Assembly: GCA_002869565.1 (NCBI GenBank)
Contig: PKUJ01000029.1
Span: forward strand, 1 to 63,724
Length of the DNA stretch: 63,724 nt
Origin: Arcobacter sp.
GTDB taxonomy: Bacteria; Campylobacterota; Campylobacteria; Campylobacterales; Arcobacteraceae
Direction of reading: 5' to 3'
In this document: positions 1 through 7,727 of the stretch, piece after piece
Layout of the letters: every line of letters starts with the position of its first letter
How positions within the stretch are numbered: position 1 is the first letter of the stretch
The notes under the pieces: model-generated
Database searches by the model: none
Told to the model about the DNA's origin: nothing
What the model saw: only the letters and a program-made list of their open reading frames with translations
Position numbers and translations under genes: made by a program

Positions 1-167
1 TGGATTACGTAAGAGTCTGAAGATAAAATTAGTTGATTATTACCTTGTAAATTATAAGAAAAGATAGAAGATTATGCACCCATATTTACTATTAAGTCGA
101 ATATATTAGATGTAGAGAAGCAATATTAAGTTTTCTATATGAAAAATTTGCAAAAGAGGATGAATAA
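1..167 (+). pseudogene. Possible frameshifted 3' end of an unrecognised plus-strand gene
   Basis: No intact frame runs through this stretch, but three protein-like segments follow one another in frames 2, 1 and 3: one containing LVDYYLVNYKK up to about base 64, one reading IEDYAPIFTIKSNILDV from about base 64 to 114, and one reading REAILSFLYEKFAKEDE that ends at the TAA at 165-167. Each step is a shift of -1, as if one base were missing twice (an A run near 56-63 and the region 111-122). The composition is that of a normal protein end, and a terminator-like hairpin follows directly. I do not recognise the family. It may be chance open sequence; confidence is low. Confidence 0.3.
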
Positions 168-170
168 GAT

Positions 171-205
171 AAAGAGTATTGTTTTTAAATTAAACAATAC
201 TCTTT
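171..205. terminator. Perfect 14-bp hairpin, bidirectional terminator
   Basis: Arms at 171-184 and 192-205 are exact inverted repeats (AAAGAGTATTGTTT) around a 7-base loop. It sits between the end of the possible plus-strand gene ending at 167 and the end of the minus-strand lipoprotein gene at 224, so it could end transcripts from both sides. The arms finish in a short T stretch in each direction. Confidence 0.65.
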
Positions 206-223
206 GAGTATATTTAGAGAAAT

Positions 224-1198
224 TTATTTTAAAATGATTGACTCATCATCATAATAAATTGTATCACCTAGCGCAATTACTTTTTGCTCATTATCAAAAC
301 TAAAATCATAAATTTTGTCTGATTTAAAATCATTAGAAATATTAATTAAATATCCTTGTGATTCAAGTGCATAAAGTGAAGTTCCATACGCTAAAGCATA
401 AAATTTTGCATATTTATATTTTCTTCTATCCATTATATTTAAAGAAATATCAGTTTTAATAATTTGCCCGTCAATAGTAGCTATAAAAATATTATTGTTT
501 TTAGTAATAATATCTCTAATATTATAATCTTTTAAATTTAAAATACCATCACCTACAGAGATAAGTTTATTTGCAGTTGCAGCAACTAAAGTGTCATTAA
601 TTACATCTAAGAATATGATATTATTAAACTGTCCATCAGCATCAACAATAATATTTTTAATTACTTGGTTATTGGCCTCTGAAACAACTACAATTTTTCC
701 ATCTAAAGTTGGGAATAGAATAATATTGTTCATGAAGTATGGATTTGCAATTCTTGTATCATTTACATAAGAGTGTTGGAAATACTCTTTTAAAAGAATC
801 TTTTCTGTTTCCATATCATAAAGTTGAATTGAATTATCTGAGAAAAGAAGTGCAAGTTTATTCTCTTTTAAAGAAGCTGCAATAACTACTCCATTTACTA
901 GAATTTCTTTTTTATCAACTAAAACTTTATCTTTATAATTTGAAGATATAACAATATCATTGCTGATATTTAAGAAATTATATTCTTCAGGGATTTTAAA
1001 TTTTGAAACACCTCTTTTTGTGATGATTTCTCCATTATCAAGTGTAGCACCATCTTTATTCATAGTGATAATATCTCCATTTAAAGATGCTTTGTTATTA
1101 TCATAATTACCAATAGTATCTTCTGGCTCATAGAATTCTTTACCCGCACATCCTGCAAGAACAAAAACTAAACCAATTAAAAGAAGTAAGTGTTTCAT
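224..1198 (-). CDS. BamB-like beta-propeller lipoprotein
   Basis: The 324-residue product starts with a lipoprotein signal peptide (lipobox LAGC, acylated Cys17) and continues as beta-rich repeats of the PQQ/WD40-like propeller type, with recurring blocks such as NNIILFPTLDGKIVVV. The gene just upstream on the same strand is YfgM-like, the arrangement seen for yfgM-bamB in proteobacteria, so a role in the outer-membrane protein assembly (BAM) complex is likely. The protein is shorter than E. coli BamB (about 390 residues) and poor in exact PQQ motifs, so the name is by inference. An AAGGA ribosome site lies 7 bases before the ATG. Confidence 0.7.
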   Translation of the reverse strand: MKHLLLLIGLVFVLAGCAGKEFYEPEDTIGNYDNNKASLNGDIITMNKDGATLDNGEIITKRGVSKFKIPEEYNFLNISNDIVISSNYKDKVLVDKKEILVNGVVIAASLKENKLALLFSDNSIQLYDMETEKILLKEYFQHSYVNDTRIANPYFMNNIILFPTLDGKIVVVSEANNQVIKNIIVDADGQFNNIIFLDVINDTLVAATANKLISVGDGILNLKDYNIRDIITKNNNIFIATIDGQIIKTDISLNIMDRRKYKYAKFYALAYGTSLYALESQGYLINISNDFKSDKIYDFSFDNEQKVIALGDTIYYDDESIILK

Positions 1199-1208
1199 TA
1201 TTTTTTCC

Positions 1209-1790
1209 TTATTTTGTTACTAAATAGTGTTTTAATACGTTAACTAAATCATTTACTTTTGAATCATTTGGAATTAATTCTAAAGCTGCTTTTGCATCTA
1301 CAAATTTTCCATTATTTGCAAGGATAAGTGCTTTATTAAAAATTGCAAATTCTTTTAATAGAAAATCATTTTGCATTGAGATATTATTTAGTTTATCTAT
1401 ATCTTTTGCTTCTAATGCCTTTTGATAAGAAACTAATTCTTTTAGGTATTTAACTTGGATATCAGAACTTTTACCTTCTTTTGTAGCTTGAATATATTCT
1501 GCTATTTGAAAAAGTTGCTTATTTTTTTCTTTTAAGATATTTAAAGATGCACTATCTTTTGGGTTTTCTAAAACTTTGTTAAATGCAATATTTGCTTCTA
1601 GTTTATTAGAAGCTTGGATATTTTTGGTTATATAAATACCAATAGTTGCTCCAATAAGAATAACTGCTGCTGCAATTATAATTAGTTTATTTTTTTTATA
1701 AAATCGTTCTATTTTAACGAAGCCCTCTAAAAACTTCTCTTCAGTATTTAATTCATCTTTTACGTAGTTTACATTTTCTTTTAAACTCAT
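1209..1790 (-). CDS. YfgM-like membrane-anchored TPR protein
   Basis: This 193-residue protein has a cytoplasmic N-terminus, one membrane segment at about residues 36-55, and an Ala/Leu/Lys-rich helical periplasmic part resembling the TPR-like domain of YfgM (ancillary SecYEG/chaperone factor). It lies 10 bases upstream of the BamB-like gene in the same direction, the conserved yfgM-bamB order, and the two are probably co-transcribed. An AAGG ribosome site precedes the ATG. The family assignment rests on architecture and neighbour more than on sequence motifs. Confidence 0.7.
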   Translation of the reverse strand: MSLKENVNYVKDELNTEEKFLEGFVKIERFYKKNKLIIIAAAVILIGATIGIYITKNIQASNKLEANIAFNKVLENPKDSASLNILKEKNKQLFQIAEYIQATKEGKSSDIQVKYLKELVSYQKALEAKDIDKLNNISMQNDFLLKEFAIFNKALILANNGKFVDAKAALELIPNDSKVNDLVNVLKHYLVTK

Positions 1791-1866
1791 TCAAAACCTT
1801 CTTTAAAAATTTAAGAGTAAATAATACTAAAAAAATCATAAAATCTTACTTTTATATAAACTTTTA

Positions 1867-1872
1867 TATAAT
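1867..1872 (+). promoter_or_regulatory. -10 box of the ctpA promoter
   Basis: TATAAT after a T/A-rich stretch, 31 bases before the ctpA ATG at 1904. Campylobacterota vegetative promoters depend on a strong -10 with a T-rich upstream tract and lack a clear -35, which fits here. Confidence 0.6.
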
Positions 1873-1903
1873 ACTACCTCTTATAATAAACAAAAGGCAA
1901 ATC

Positions 1904-3193
1904 ATGAATAAATTTTTAATAATTTCATCTATCGTTATATGTTTGTCACAATCAATAATTGCAAAAGAAGAGCCAAAAGATATAGGACAAACTAGATTTG
2001 AATCATTATCTAAATTGACTCAAGTTATTGGAACAGTTGAAAAATACTATGTTGATGATATAAAACTAGAACAAATCGTAAATAAAGCTTTAAAAGGTTT
2101 AATGCAAGAACTTGACGCCCATTCAACATATCTTGATAAAAAGTCTTCAAAAGAGATGAGTATTCAAACTAAAGGTGAATTTGGTGGCTTAGGAATTACT
2201 GTTGGTATGAGAGATGCCGCTTTAACTGTAATCTCACCAATTGATGATACTCCTGCATTTTTTGCTGGTGTAGAAGCAGGCGATATAATTCTAAAAATTG
2301 ATGATTCATCTACATTGAATATGACACTTGATGAAGCTGTTTCTTTAATGAGAGGAAAACCTAAAACTGAAATTGTATTAACACTTGTAAGAAAAGGTCA
2401 AAACAAACCACTTAAAATTAAAATTGTTAGAGATATTATAAAAATAAGATCTGTATTTGCTAAAACTATTGAAGATGAAAACTTATTATATTTAAGAGTT
2501 TCTAGTTTTGATAGAAAAGTTACAATGGATTTAAAGAAAGCTATAAAAAATAAGCCAGGTATAAAAGGTATTATATTAGATTTAAGAAATAATCCTGGAG
2601 GATTGTTAACACAAGCTATTGGAGTTGTAGATCTTTTTGTAAATGATGGAATTATTGTTTCTCAAAAAGGTAGAAGTGAGGCAGACGAAGAGAAATTTAA
2701 TGCTCAACAAATCAACACAATTACTTCTGTACCTTTAGTAGTTCTAGTTAATGGTGGCTCAGCTTCTGCATCAGAAATTGTAAGCGGAGCTTTACAAGAC
2801 CATAAAAGAGCAATTATAGTCGGCGAAAAAACTTTTGGAAAAGGTTCAGTTCAAGCTGTATTACCAATTACTCAAGACAGAAGTGAAAATATAAAATTAA
2901 CTATTGCTAAATATTACTTACCTAGTGGAAGAACAATACAAGCGACAGGTATTAGTCCTGATGTTCTTGCTTACGCTGGTGAAAGTGTACAAGAGAAAAA
3001 TTCTGAATTCAAAATTAAAGAAGCAGATTTAAAAAAACATTTAGAAGTTGAATTAGATAAAGATAATGGTGTAAAGAAAAAGAAAATTGAAGTAAAAGAT
3101 AAAAAAGTTATATTAAAAAAAGATGTGTCAAAAGATAATCAGCTTAATATCGGTATTGGTATTTTAAAATCATTAATAATTGTTAAAAAATAA
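1904..3193 (+). CDS. ctpA: S41 family carboxy-terminal processing protease
   Basis: A 429-residue periplasmic serine protease with a Sec signal peptide (about residues 1-20), a PDZ domain (about 85-175, including GGLGITVGM) and the S41 catalytic domain. The catalytic dyad is visible as Ser288 in SASASE and Lys313 in FGKG, 25 residues apart as in tail-specific proteases. The lysine-rich C-terminal tail (from about 370) is variable in this family. It degrades or trims C-termini of envelope proteins. It is the first gene of a plus-strand run into purC (28-base gap), as in Campylobacter. Confidence 0.92.
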   Translation: MNKFLIISSIVICLSQSIIAKEEPKDIGQTRFESLSKLTQVIGTVEKYYVDDIKLEQIVNKALKGLMQELDAHSTYLDKKSSKEMSIQTKGEFGGLGITVGMRDAALTVISPIDDTPAFFAGVEAGDIILKIDDSSTLNMTLDEAVSLMRGKPKTEIVLTLVRKGQNKPLKIKIVRDIIKIRSVFAKTIEDENLLYLRVSSFDRKVTMDLKKAIKNKPGIKGIILDLRNNPGGLLTQAIGVVDLFVNDGIIVSQKGRSEADEEKFNAQQINTITSVPLVVLVNGGSASASEIVSGALQDHKRAIIVGEKTFGKGSVQAVLPITQDRSENIKLTIAKYYLPSGRTIQATGISPDVLAYAGESVQEKNSEFKIKEADLKKHLEVELDKDNGVKKKKIEVKDKKVILKKDVSKDNQLNIGIGILKSLIIVKK

Positions 3194-3221
3194 GAGCTAA
3201 AAGCGTAATGGAGGAAAATAA

Positions 3222-4175
3222 ATGAAAATAAGTGATATTGTAGCACTTGGTCTTTGGCCTCAGTCAAAGAAAACTACATCACAAAAAGGTATTTCTGAAC
3301 TTGAAGAGTTAGGTTATAACCTATTTTATATTGGTAAAAATGCAGATCTTTATACTTGTCCTGGTGATGATCAAAAAGTATTATTAGTTCGTAGTGATCG
3401 TTGTTCTGTATTTGATATTCCATTAAATCTTGAAATTGAAGGAAAAGGTGTTTCTCAAACAACTATTTCAAACAGTGGAGCAGCCTTTGCAAGAGAAGCC
3501 GGTATCCGAACTGCTATTTTAGCTGAAACTATAGACCAAACTTTAAGCATTGCACAAAGATGTCAGCTTATGGAATTGTGTAAACCTTTAGAAGCAGAAA
3601 TTGATGGAGAGATTGTTCAATTTGAATTTATTTTTAGAAACTATTTAACCGGTTCTTTATTTGATGCTTGTCAGAATGGTAACGATCCATATGGTTTAGA
3701 ACTGCCATCAAATTTAGCACAATGGCATAAGTTTGATACTCCAATTTTTACTCCTACTACAAAAGGGATTAAAGATGAACCTTTAAATTCATCAAAAGTA
3801 AGGGAAATTTTTCCAGAGATTATTTCAAGTATGGAAAAGTTATTTAAAGATTTTACTAAATATGCTGAAGATAATGGAATTATTGTTGTTGATACTAAAT
3901 TTGAAATATTTGTTGATTCTCAAGGCGAATGGGTTCTTGGTGATGAAGTTTTAACACCTGAAAGTTCAAGATTTATATCAAAAGAAGATTTTGAAGCTGG
4001 AAATTATATTTCTATGGATAAACAAATTCTTCGTGATTTTGGTAAAAAAGAGAATTGGAAAGAGAAATCAAAAACTTTAAATCCTGGAGAAAAACTAGAT
4101 GTTGAAGTCCCTGATTCTATTAAAAAATCAATTTTAGATGGATATAATACTATTCATAATAGGTTAAGTAAATAA
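3222..4175 (+). CDS. purC: Phosphoribosylaminoimidazole-succinocarboxamide synthase
   Basis: SAICAR synthase, joining CAIR and aspartate with ATP in purine synthesis. Signature regions are VVDTKFEIFVD and DEVLTPESSRF. At 317 residues it is longer than the roughly 240-residue bacterial form and has extra N-terminal sequence ahead of the LYTCPGDD nucleotide region, closer in size to the long form. The start has a good GGAGG site 8 bases upstream. It heads a purine set with purS and purQ, but a promoter-like sequence lies between purC and purS, so they may be separately transcribed. Confidence 0.93.
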   Translation: MKISDIVALGLWPQSKKTTSQKGISELEELGYNLFYIGKNADLYTCPGDDQKVLLVRSDRCSVFDIPLNLEIEGKGVSQTTISNSGAAFAREAGIRTAILAETIDQTLSIAQRCQLMELCKPLEAEIDGEIVQFEFIFRNYLTGSLFDACQNGNDPYGLELPSNLAQWHKFDTPIFTPTTKGIKDEPLNSSKVREIFPEIISSMEKLFKDFTKYAEDNGIIVVDTKFEIFVDSQGEWVLGDEVLTPESSRFISKEDFEAGNYISMDKQILRDFGKKENWKEKSKTLNPGEKLDVEVPDSIKKSILDGYNTIHNRLSK

Positions 4176-4234
4176 TTTAAAGGCAGAGTATTATTTGCTC
4201 TGTAACACTAAAAACTGCTAAAGGCAATTTTAGA

Positions 4235-4240
4235 TATAAT
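4235..4240 (+). promoter_or_regulatory. -10 box upstream of purS
   Basis: TATAAT preceded by TTTTAGA, 27 bases before the purS ATG. It would give purS-purQ and the following genes a promoter separate from purC. Confidence 0.55.
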
Positions 4241-4267
4241 CGCAAAAATATAAAGTGAAGGTAATAA

Positions 4268-4513
4268 ATGAAAGCAATTGTAAACGTAGCATTAAAACAA
4301 GGTGTATTAGACGATCAAGGTAAAGCAACACATCACGCATTAGATACTTTAGGATTTAAAGAAGTTATCAAAGATGTTAGAATTGGTAAACAAATTATTA
4401 TGGAATTAAATTCAACAAATAAAGAAGATGCTAATGCAGAAGTTGTAAAAATGTGTGAAAAACTTCTTGCTAATACAGTAATTGAAGATTACGATATCGA
4501 AATTGTAGGTTAG
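4268..4513 (+). CDS. purS: Phosphoribosylformylglycinamidine synthase subunit PurS
   Basis: An 81-residue small subunit of the three-part FGAM synthase (PurS-PurQ-PurL). It shows the family pattern: N-terminal beta strand MKAIVNVALKQGVLDDQG, the KATHHALDTLGF region and a C-terminal VIEDYDIEI strand. It bridges PurQ and PurL. purQ begins four bases after its stop. The large subunit gene purL is not in this window. Confidence 0.94.
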   Translation: MKAIVNVALKQGVLDDQGKATHHALDTLGFKEVIKDVRIGKQIIMELNSTNKEDANAEVVKMCEKLLANTVIEDYDIEIVG

Positions 4514-4517
4514 TACA

Positions 4518-5189
4518 ATGAACGTAACAGTATTACAATTTCCTGGTACTAATTGTGAGTATGATGCACAATATGCCTTTGAAAAATTAGGATGTGATGT
4601 AACCATTGTATGGCACAAAGATACTGAAATTCCTTCAAACACAGAGCTATTAGTAATTCCTGGCGGATTCTCTTATGGAGATTATTTAAGAAGTGGAGCA
4701 ATTGCAAGATTTGCAAATATTATGAATTCTGTTCAAGAATATGCTGCTAAAGGTGGAAAAGTTTTAGGAATCTGTAATGGCTGCCAAATTCTTTTAGAAG
4801 CTGGTTTGTTACCTGGTGCTATGAAAAGAAATGACTCTTTACACTTTATTTCAAAATTTAAAAACCTAAAAGTTATAAACAATGATAACATCTTTTTATC
4901 AAAATTAAAAAAAGATGAAGTTGTAAATATTCCTGTTGCACATCATGATGGTAATTATTATATTTGTGAAGAGGGATTAAAAGACTTAGAAGAGAATGGT
5001 CAAATTTTATTAAAATATTGTGATGAAAATGGAAAAGAAGATAATTTAAATGGTTCTGTTTCACATATTGCAGGAATTTGTAATAAAGAAAAAAATGTAT
5101 TTGGTTTAATGCCTCATCCAGAACGAGCAATGGAAAAATTACTTGGTGGTGATGATGGTGTAATTATGCTAAAAGGTTTTTTAAAGTAA
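4518..5189 (+). CDS. purQ: Phosphoribosylformylglycinamidine synthase, glutaminase subunit PurQ
   Basis: A 223-residue class I glutamine amidotransferase that supplies ammonia to PurL. The nucleophile is the Cys in LGICNGCQ, with the catalytic His/Glu in the C-terminal LMPHPERA. The opening VLQFPGTNCEYDA is typical of PurQ. Length is normal. It sits directly after purS. Confidence 0.95.
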   Translation: MNVTVLQFPGTNCEYDAQYAFEKLGCDVTIVWHKDTEIPSNTELLVIPGGFSYGDYLRSGAIARFANIMNSVQEYAAKGGKVLGICNGCQILLEAGLLPGAMKRNDSLHFISKFKNLKVINNDNIFLSKLKKDEVVNIPVAHHDGNYYICEEGLKDLEENGQILLKYCDENGKEDNLNGSVSHIAGICNKEKNVFGLMPHPERAMEKLLGGDDGVIMLKGFLK

Positions 5190-5191
5190 CC

Positions 5192-6337
5192 ATGAAAAAA
5201 ATATTAGCAATATTTTTATTAATTGTAAGTTCCATATTTGGGAATGAATTTGTAAAAGAAGAGAGTTCTGCTTTTGGTACACCAATTAAAAAGCAGGTTG
5301 CTAATTCTATCACTAATTATGTATCTTCAAAAAATTTATATCTTTCTTATCTTTCTTATCCTACTCATATATATAAAAACCAAAGATTTGAAGTTGATGT
5401 TAAGGCTTTAATTACAAGAGAAAATTTTGATTATATACAAACAAGATTTTTAAATGGCAAAAACATGACTCCTTTAAACCCAAACGAGTCATGGAAAAAA
5501 TCAGATAATGAAGGTACATACACTAATAAATTCTTTTTTAAAGCTTATGAAAGTAAGTTTAAGATGCCTACACTTGAGGTAAGACTTTATAAAAATAAAA
5601 CCTTAGTTGAATCTAGAAGGATTGATGCTCAAGAAGTAAGTTTTTCAGAAATAGCAAAAAGTGATGAACGATTTACAAATGTTATTGCGAAAGATTTCAA
5701 AATAATTAATTCAAAATCAAAGCAATATACAAATAAACAAGCGCTCACAATTATTGATATAGAAGCAATGAACTCAAATTTAGAAGATTTTTATATTAAA
5801 GGAATAGCTGAACAAGGTATTACTGTAATCGAAGATGAATATCCTTCTCAACATGTAATTTATTATCTTGTTATTCCAATTCATAAAAAATCAATAATAT
5901 TTAATTATTACAATACAACATTGAGAAAGTTTGAAAAAATAACAGTTCCTATTGTATTGGATGAAGAATTAGTTAGTACTCAAACAGATTTAAATCCAAA
6001 TAATTCAAGTTTTGAATTTTATAAAAAAATTGGAATGGGTATTTTATCTTTATTATCATTGATACTGTTTATCTGGAAAAGAAAATATATATTTTTAATA
6101 CTATTTTTAATTCTTACTATAATATTTATACTTTTTGCAATGCCTAATAAAACAATAAAATTAAAAGCAAATAGCGTTATATATATTTTACCAACAAAAA
6201 ATTCTACAATTTTTCAAAAAGTAACTAATGAGGTTATAGTAGAAGATATGAAAAGGAAAAATGGCTTTGTTAAAATAATGTTTGGTGCTGGTGGAAATAA
6301 TTTTATTGGATGGGTAAAAGAAGAAGATGTTATCTAA
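5192..6337 (+). CDS. Envelope protein with C-terminal SH3-like domain
   Basis: A 381-residue protein I know only as a conserved Campylobacterota hypothetical found between purQ and plsC. It has a signal peptide (residues 1-17), a beta-rich periplasmic region with an internal repeat-like pair of immunoglobulin-fold-like stretches (about 30-265), two closely spaced membrane segments (about 277-318) and a final 60-residue segment with an SH3b pattern ending NFIGWVKEEDVI. SH3b domains often bind cell wall. It starts two bases after purQ and its end overlaps plsC by 11 bases, so translation is probably coupled. Function is unknown. Confidence 0.8.
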   Translation: MKKILAIFLLIVSSIFGNEFVKEESSAFGTPIKKQVANSITNYVSSKNLYLSYLSYPTHIYKNQRFEVDVKALITRENFDYIQTRFLNGKNMTPLNPNESWKKSDNEGTYTNKFFFKAYESKFKMPTLEVRLYKNKTLVESRRIDAQEVSFSEIAKSDERFTNVIAKDFKIINSKSKQYTNKQALTIIDIEAMNSNLEDFYIKGIAEQGITVIEDEYPSQHVIYYLVIPIHKKSIIFNYYNTTLRKFEKITVPIVLDEELVSTQTDLNPNNSSFEFYKKIGMGILSLLSLILFIWKRKYIFLILFLILTIIFILFAMPNKTIKLKANSVIYILPTKNSTIFQKVTNEVIVEDMKRKNGFVKIMFGAGGNNFIGWVKEEDVI

Positions 6338-7004
6338 ACTTAGAGGTATAATTGTTTTAATCCAATTTTCTATTACAGTTGGAATTGTTATTATAGCTAT
6401 GTATCTTTTTAGAAAACATACCCATAAAATTATTAAATTTTGGATGAATATCCAAGTTTATTTATTAGGTATAAAACTTGAGATAAAAGGTAAGCTTGAT
6501 GAATCTTGTGATTTGTTATTGATGAATCATCAAAGCATACTTGACATTGTTGTAATGGAATATTTACACTCTAAAGATTTAGCTTGGGTTGCAAAAAAAG
6601 AGATATCAAATCTTTTCTTTTTCGGTCATATAATAAAAGCTCCAAGAATGATATCGATTGATAGAGAGAATAAAGCTGGAATTATTCATTTACTTAAAGA
6701 AGTAAAAGATAGATTATCAAAAAATAGACCAATTGCAATGTTTCCAGAAGGAACAAGAAGTGATGGTACCAAAATAATTAAGTTTAAATCTGGTGCCGCA
6801 ATGGTTGCAAATAAACTCAATTTAAGGGTGCAAGGTGCAGTTATTATTAATACTAGAATTATTTTAGATTCAAAAAAATTAACTGCAACACCAGGTGTTG
6901 TAAAAGTAATTTTCTTAGACCCAGTTCAGGCTGATAAAAAAACAGATTGGTTCGAACAACTTGAAAAAAATATGAATGAAGTTTTTGAAAAAGAGTTAAA
7001 TTAG
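6327..7004 (+). CDS. plsC: 1-acyl-sn-glycerol-3-phosphate acyltransferase
   Basis: Membrane acyltransferase making phosphatidic acid from lysophosphatidic acid. The two hallmark motifs are NHQSILD (the NHxxxxD catalytic motif) and FPEGTRS. An N-terminal membrane segment occupies about residues 7-27. The 225-residue length fits the family. It overlaps the preceding SH3 protein and is followed one base later by crcB. Confidence 0.93.
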   Translation: MLSKLRGIIVLIQFSITVGIVIIAMYLFRKHTHKIIKFWMNIQVYLLGIKLEIKGKLDESCDLLLMNHQSILDIVVMEYLHSKDLAWVAKKEISNLFFFGHIIKAPRMISIDRENKAGIIHLLKEVKDRLSKNRPIAMFPEGTRSDGTKIIKFKSGAAMVANKLNLRVQGAVIINTRIILDSKKLTATPGVVKVIFLDPVQADKKTDWFEQLEKNMNEVFEKELN

Positions 7005-7005
7005 T

Positions 7006-7392
7006 ATGACTCTATCTTGGCAAACTATACTAGCAATAGGTGTTGGTGGCTTTTTTGGGGCAATTGCTAGAGCATACAGTGTTCATATGACAAATAAGTT
7101 TATTCCTCTAGAATTTCCGTTAGGTGTATTAGTTGTAAATGTTTTAGGGAGCTTTATTATAGGAATATTATTCGCTACTTTTGCACATTATACAGTAGGA
7201 GATTCAACAAAAGCTTTCTTAACAACTGGTTTTTTAGGAGCTCTTACAACTTATTCTACTTTTGCAATAGAGAGTTTCTTTTTACTTCAAACTTCTCTAG
7301 TTCTTGGTATTGCAAATATGTTACTAAATGTTTTAGGAACAGTATTAGCAGCTGCTAGTGGTTATAAATTATTAAGCTTTTTTGTAAAATAA
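7006..7392 (+). CDS. crcB: Fluoride channel CrcB/FluC
   Basis: A 128-residue four-helix membrane protein that exports fluoride as a dual-topology dimer. Family motifs are GGFFGAIARAY, NVLGSFIIG and TGFLGALTTYSTF, including the central Asn and the phenylalanine/threonine track. A single copy is seen, which is compatible with a homodimeric channel. No fluoride riboswitch is visible; it is translated as part of the plsC transcript. Confidence 0.93.
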   Translation: MTLSWQTILAIGVGGFFGAIARAYSVHMTNKFIPLEFPLGVLVVNVLGSFIIGILFATFAHYTVGDSTKAFLTTGFLGALTTYSTFAIESFFLLQTSLVLGIANMLLNVLGTVLAAASGYKLLSFFVK

Positions 7393-7449
7393 TTTACTCT
7401 TAATTTTAGTCAATATGACTTAAATCATTTTTTTTAAGCTTCAAAAAGA

Positions 7450-7455
7450 TATAAT
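7450..7455 (+). promoter_or_regulatory. -10 box of the tatA promoter
   Basis: TATAAT, 32 bases upstream of the tatA ATG and behind a T-rich stretch, with an AAGGA ribosome site between. Confidence 0.55.
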
Positions 7456-7487
7456 AATTCCTAAAAATTATACATTAAGGATTTAAT

Positions 7488-7715
7488 ATGGGTATGCCAG
7501 GTGGTATAGAGTGGATAATAATCGCTCTTGTAGTATTACTATTATTTGGGGGTAAGAAAATACCAGAATTAGCTAAAGGTTTAGGTAGCGGAATTAAAAA
7601 TTTCAAAAAAGCAGTTAAAGAAGATGATGAAGTCGCTTCTACTGATAAAAAAGATGAAATTGAAAAAAAAGCTGAAACAAAAACTGAAGATGCTAACGAA
7701 ACAAAAACTGTATAA
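7488..7715 (+). CDS. tatA: Twin-arginine translocase subunit TatA
   Basis: A 75-residue pore-forming subunit of the Tat system. It has the short N-terminal membrane helix (about 8-21), the [14 protein letters not shown] hinge, an amphipathic helix with [11 protein letters not shown], and an acidic/lysine-rich tail. tatB and tatC are not nearby. It is followed 12 bases later by argS, the same pairing as in Campylobacter. Confidence 0.95.
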   Translation: MGMPGGIEWIIIALVVLLLFGGKKIPELAKGLGSGIKNFKKAVKEDDEVASTDKKDEIEKKAETKTEDANETKTV

Positions 7716-7727
7716 ATAGAGTCTATA

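Noticed and set aside
4873-5130. Minus-strand 85-codon open frame inside purQ
   Set aside because: It lies wholly within the well-supported purQ gene, its translation is low-complexity Leu/His/Tyr and it has no ribosome site.
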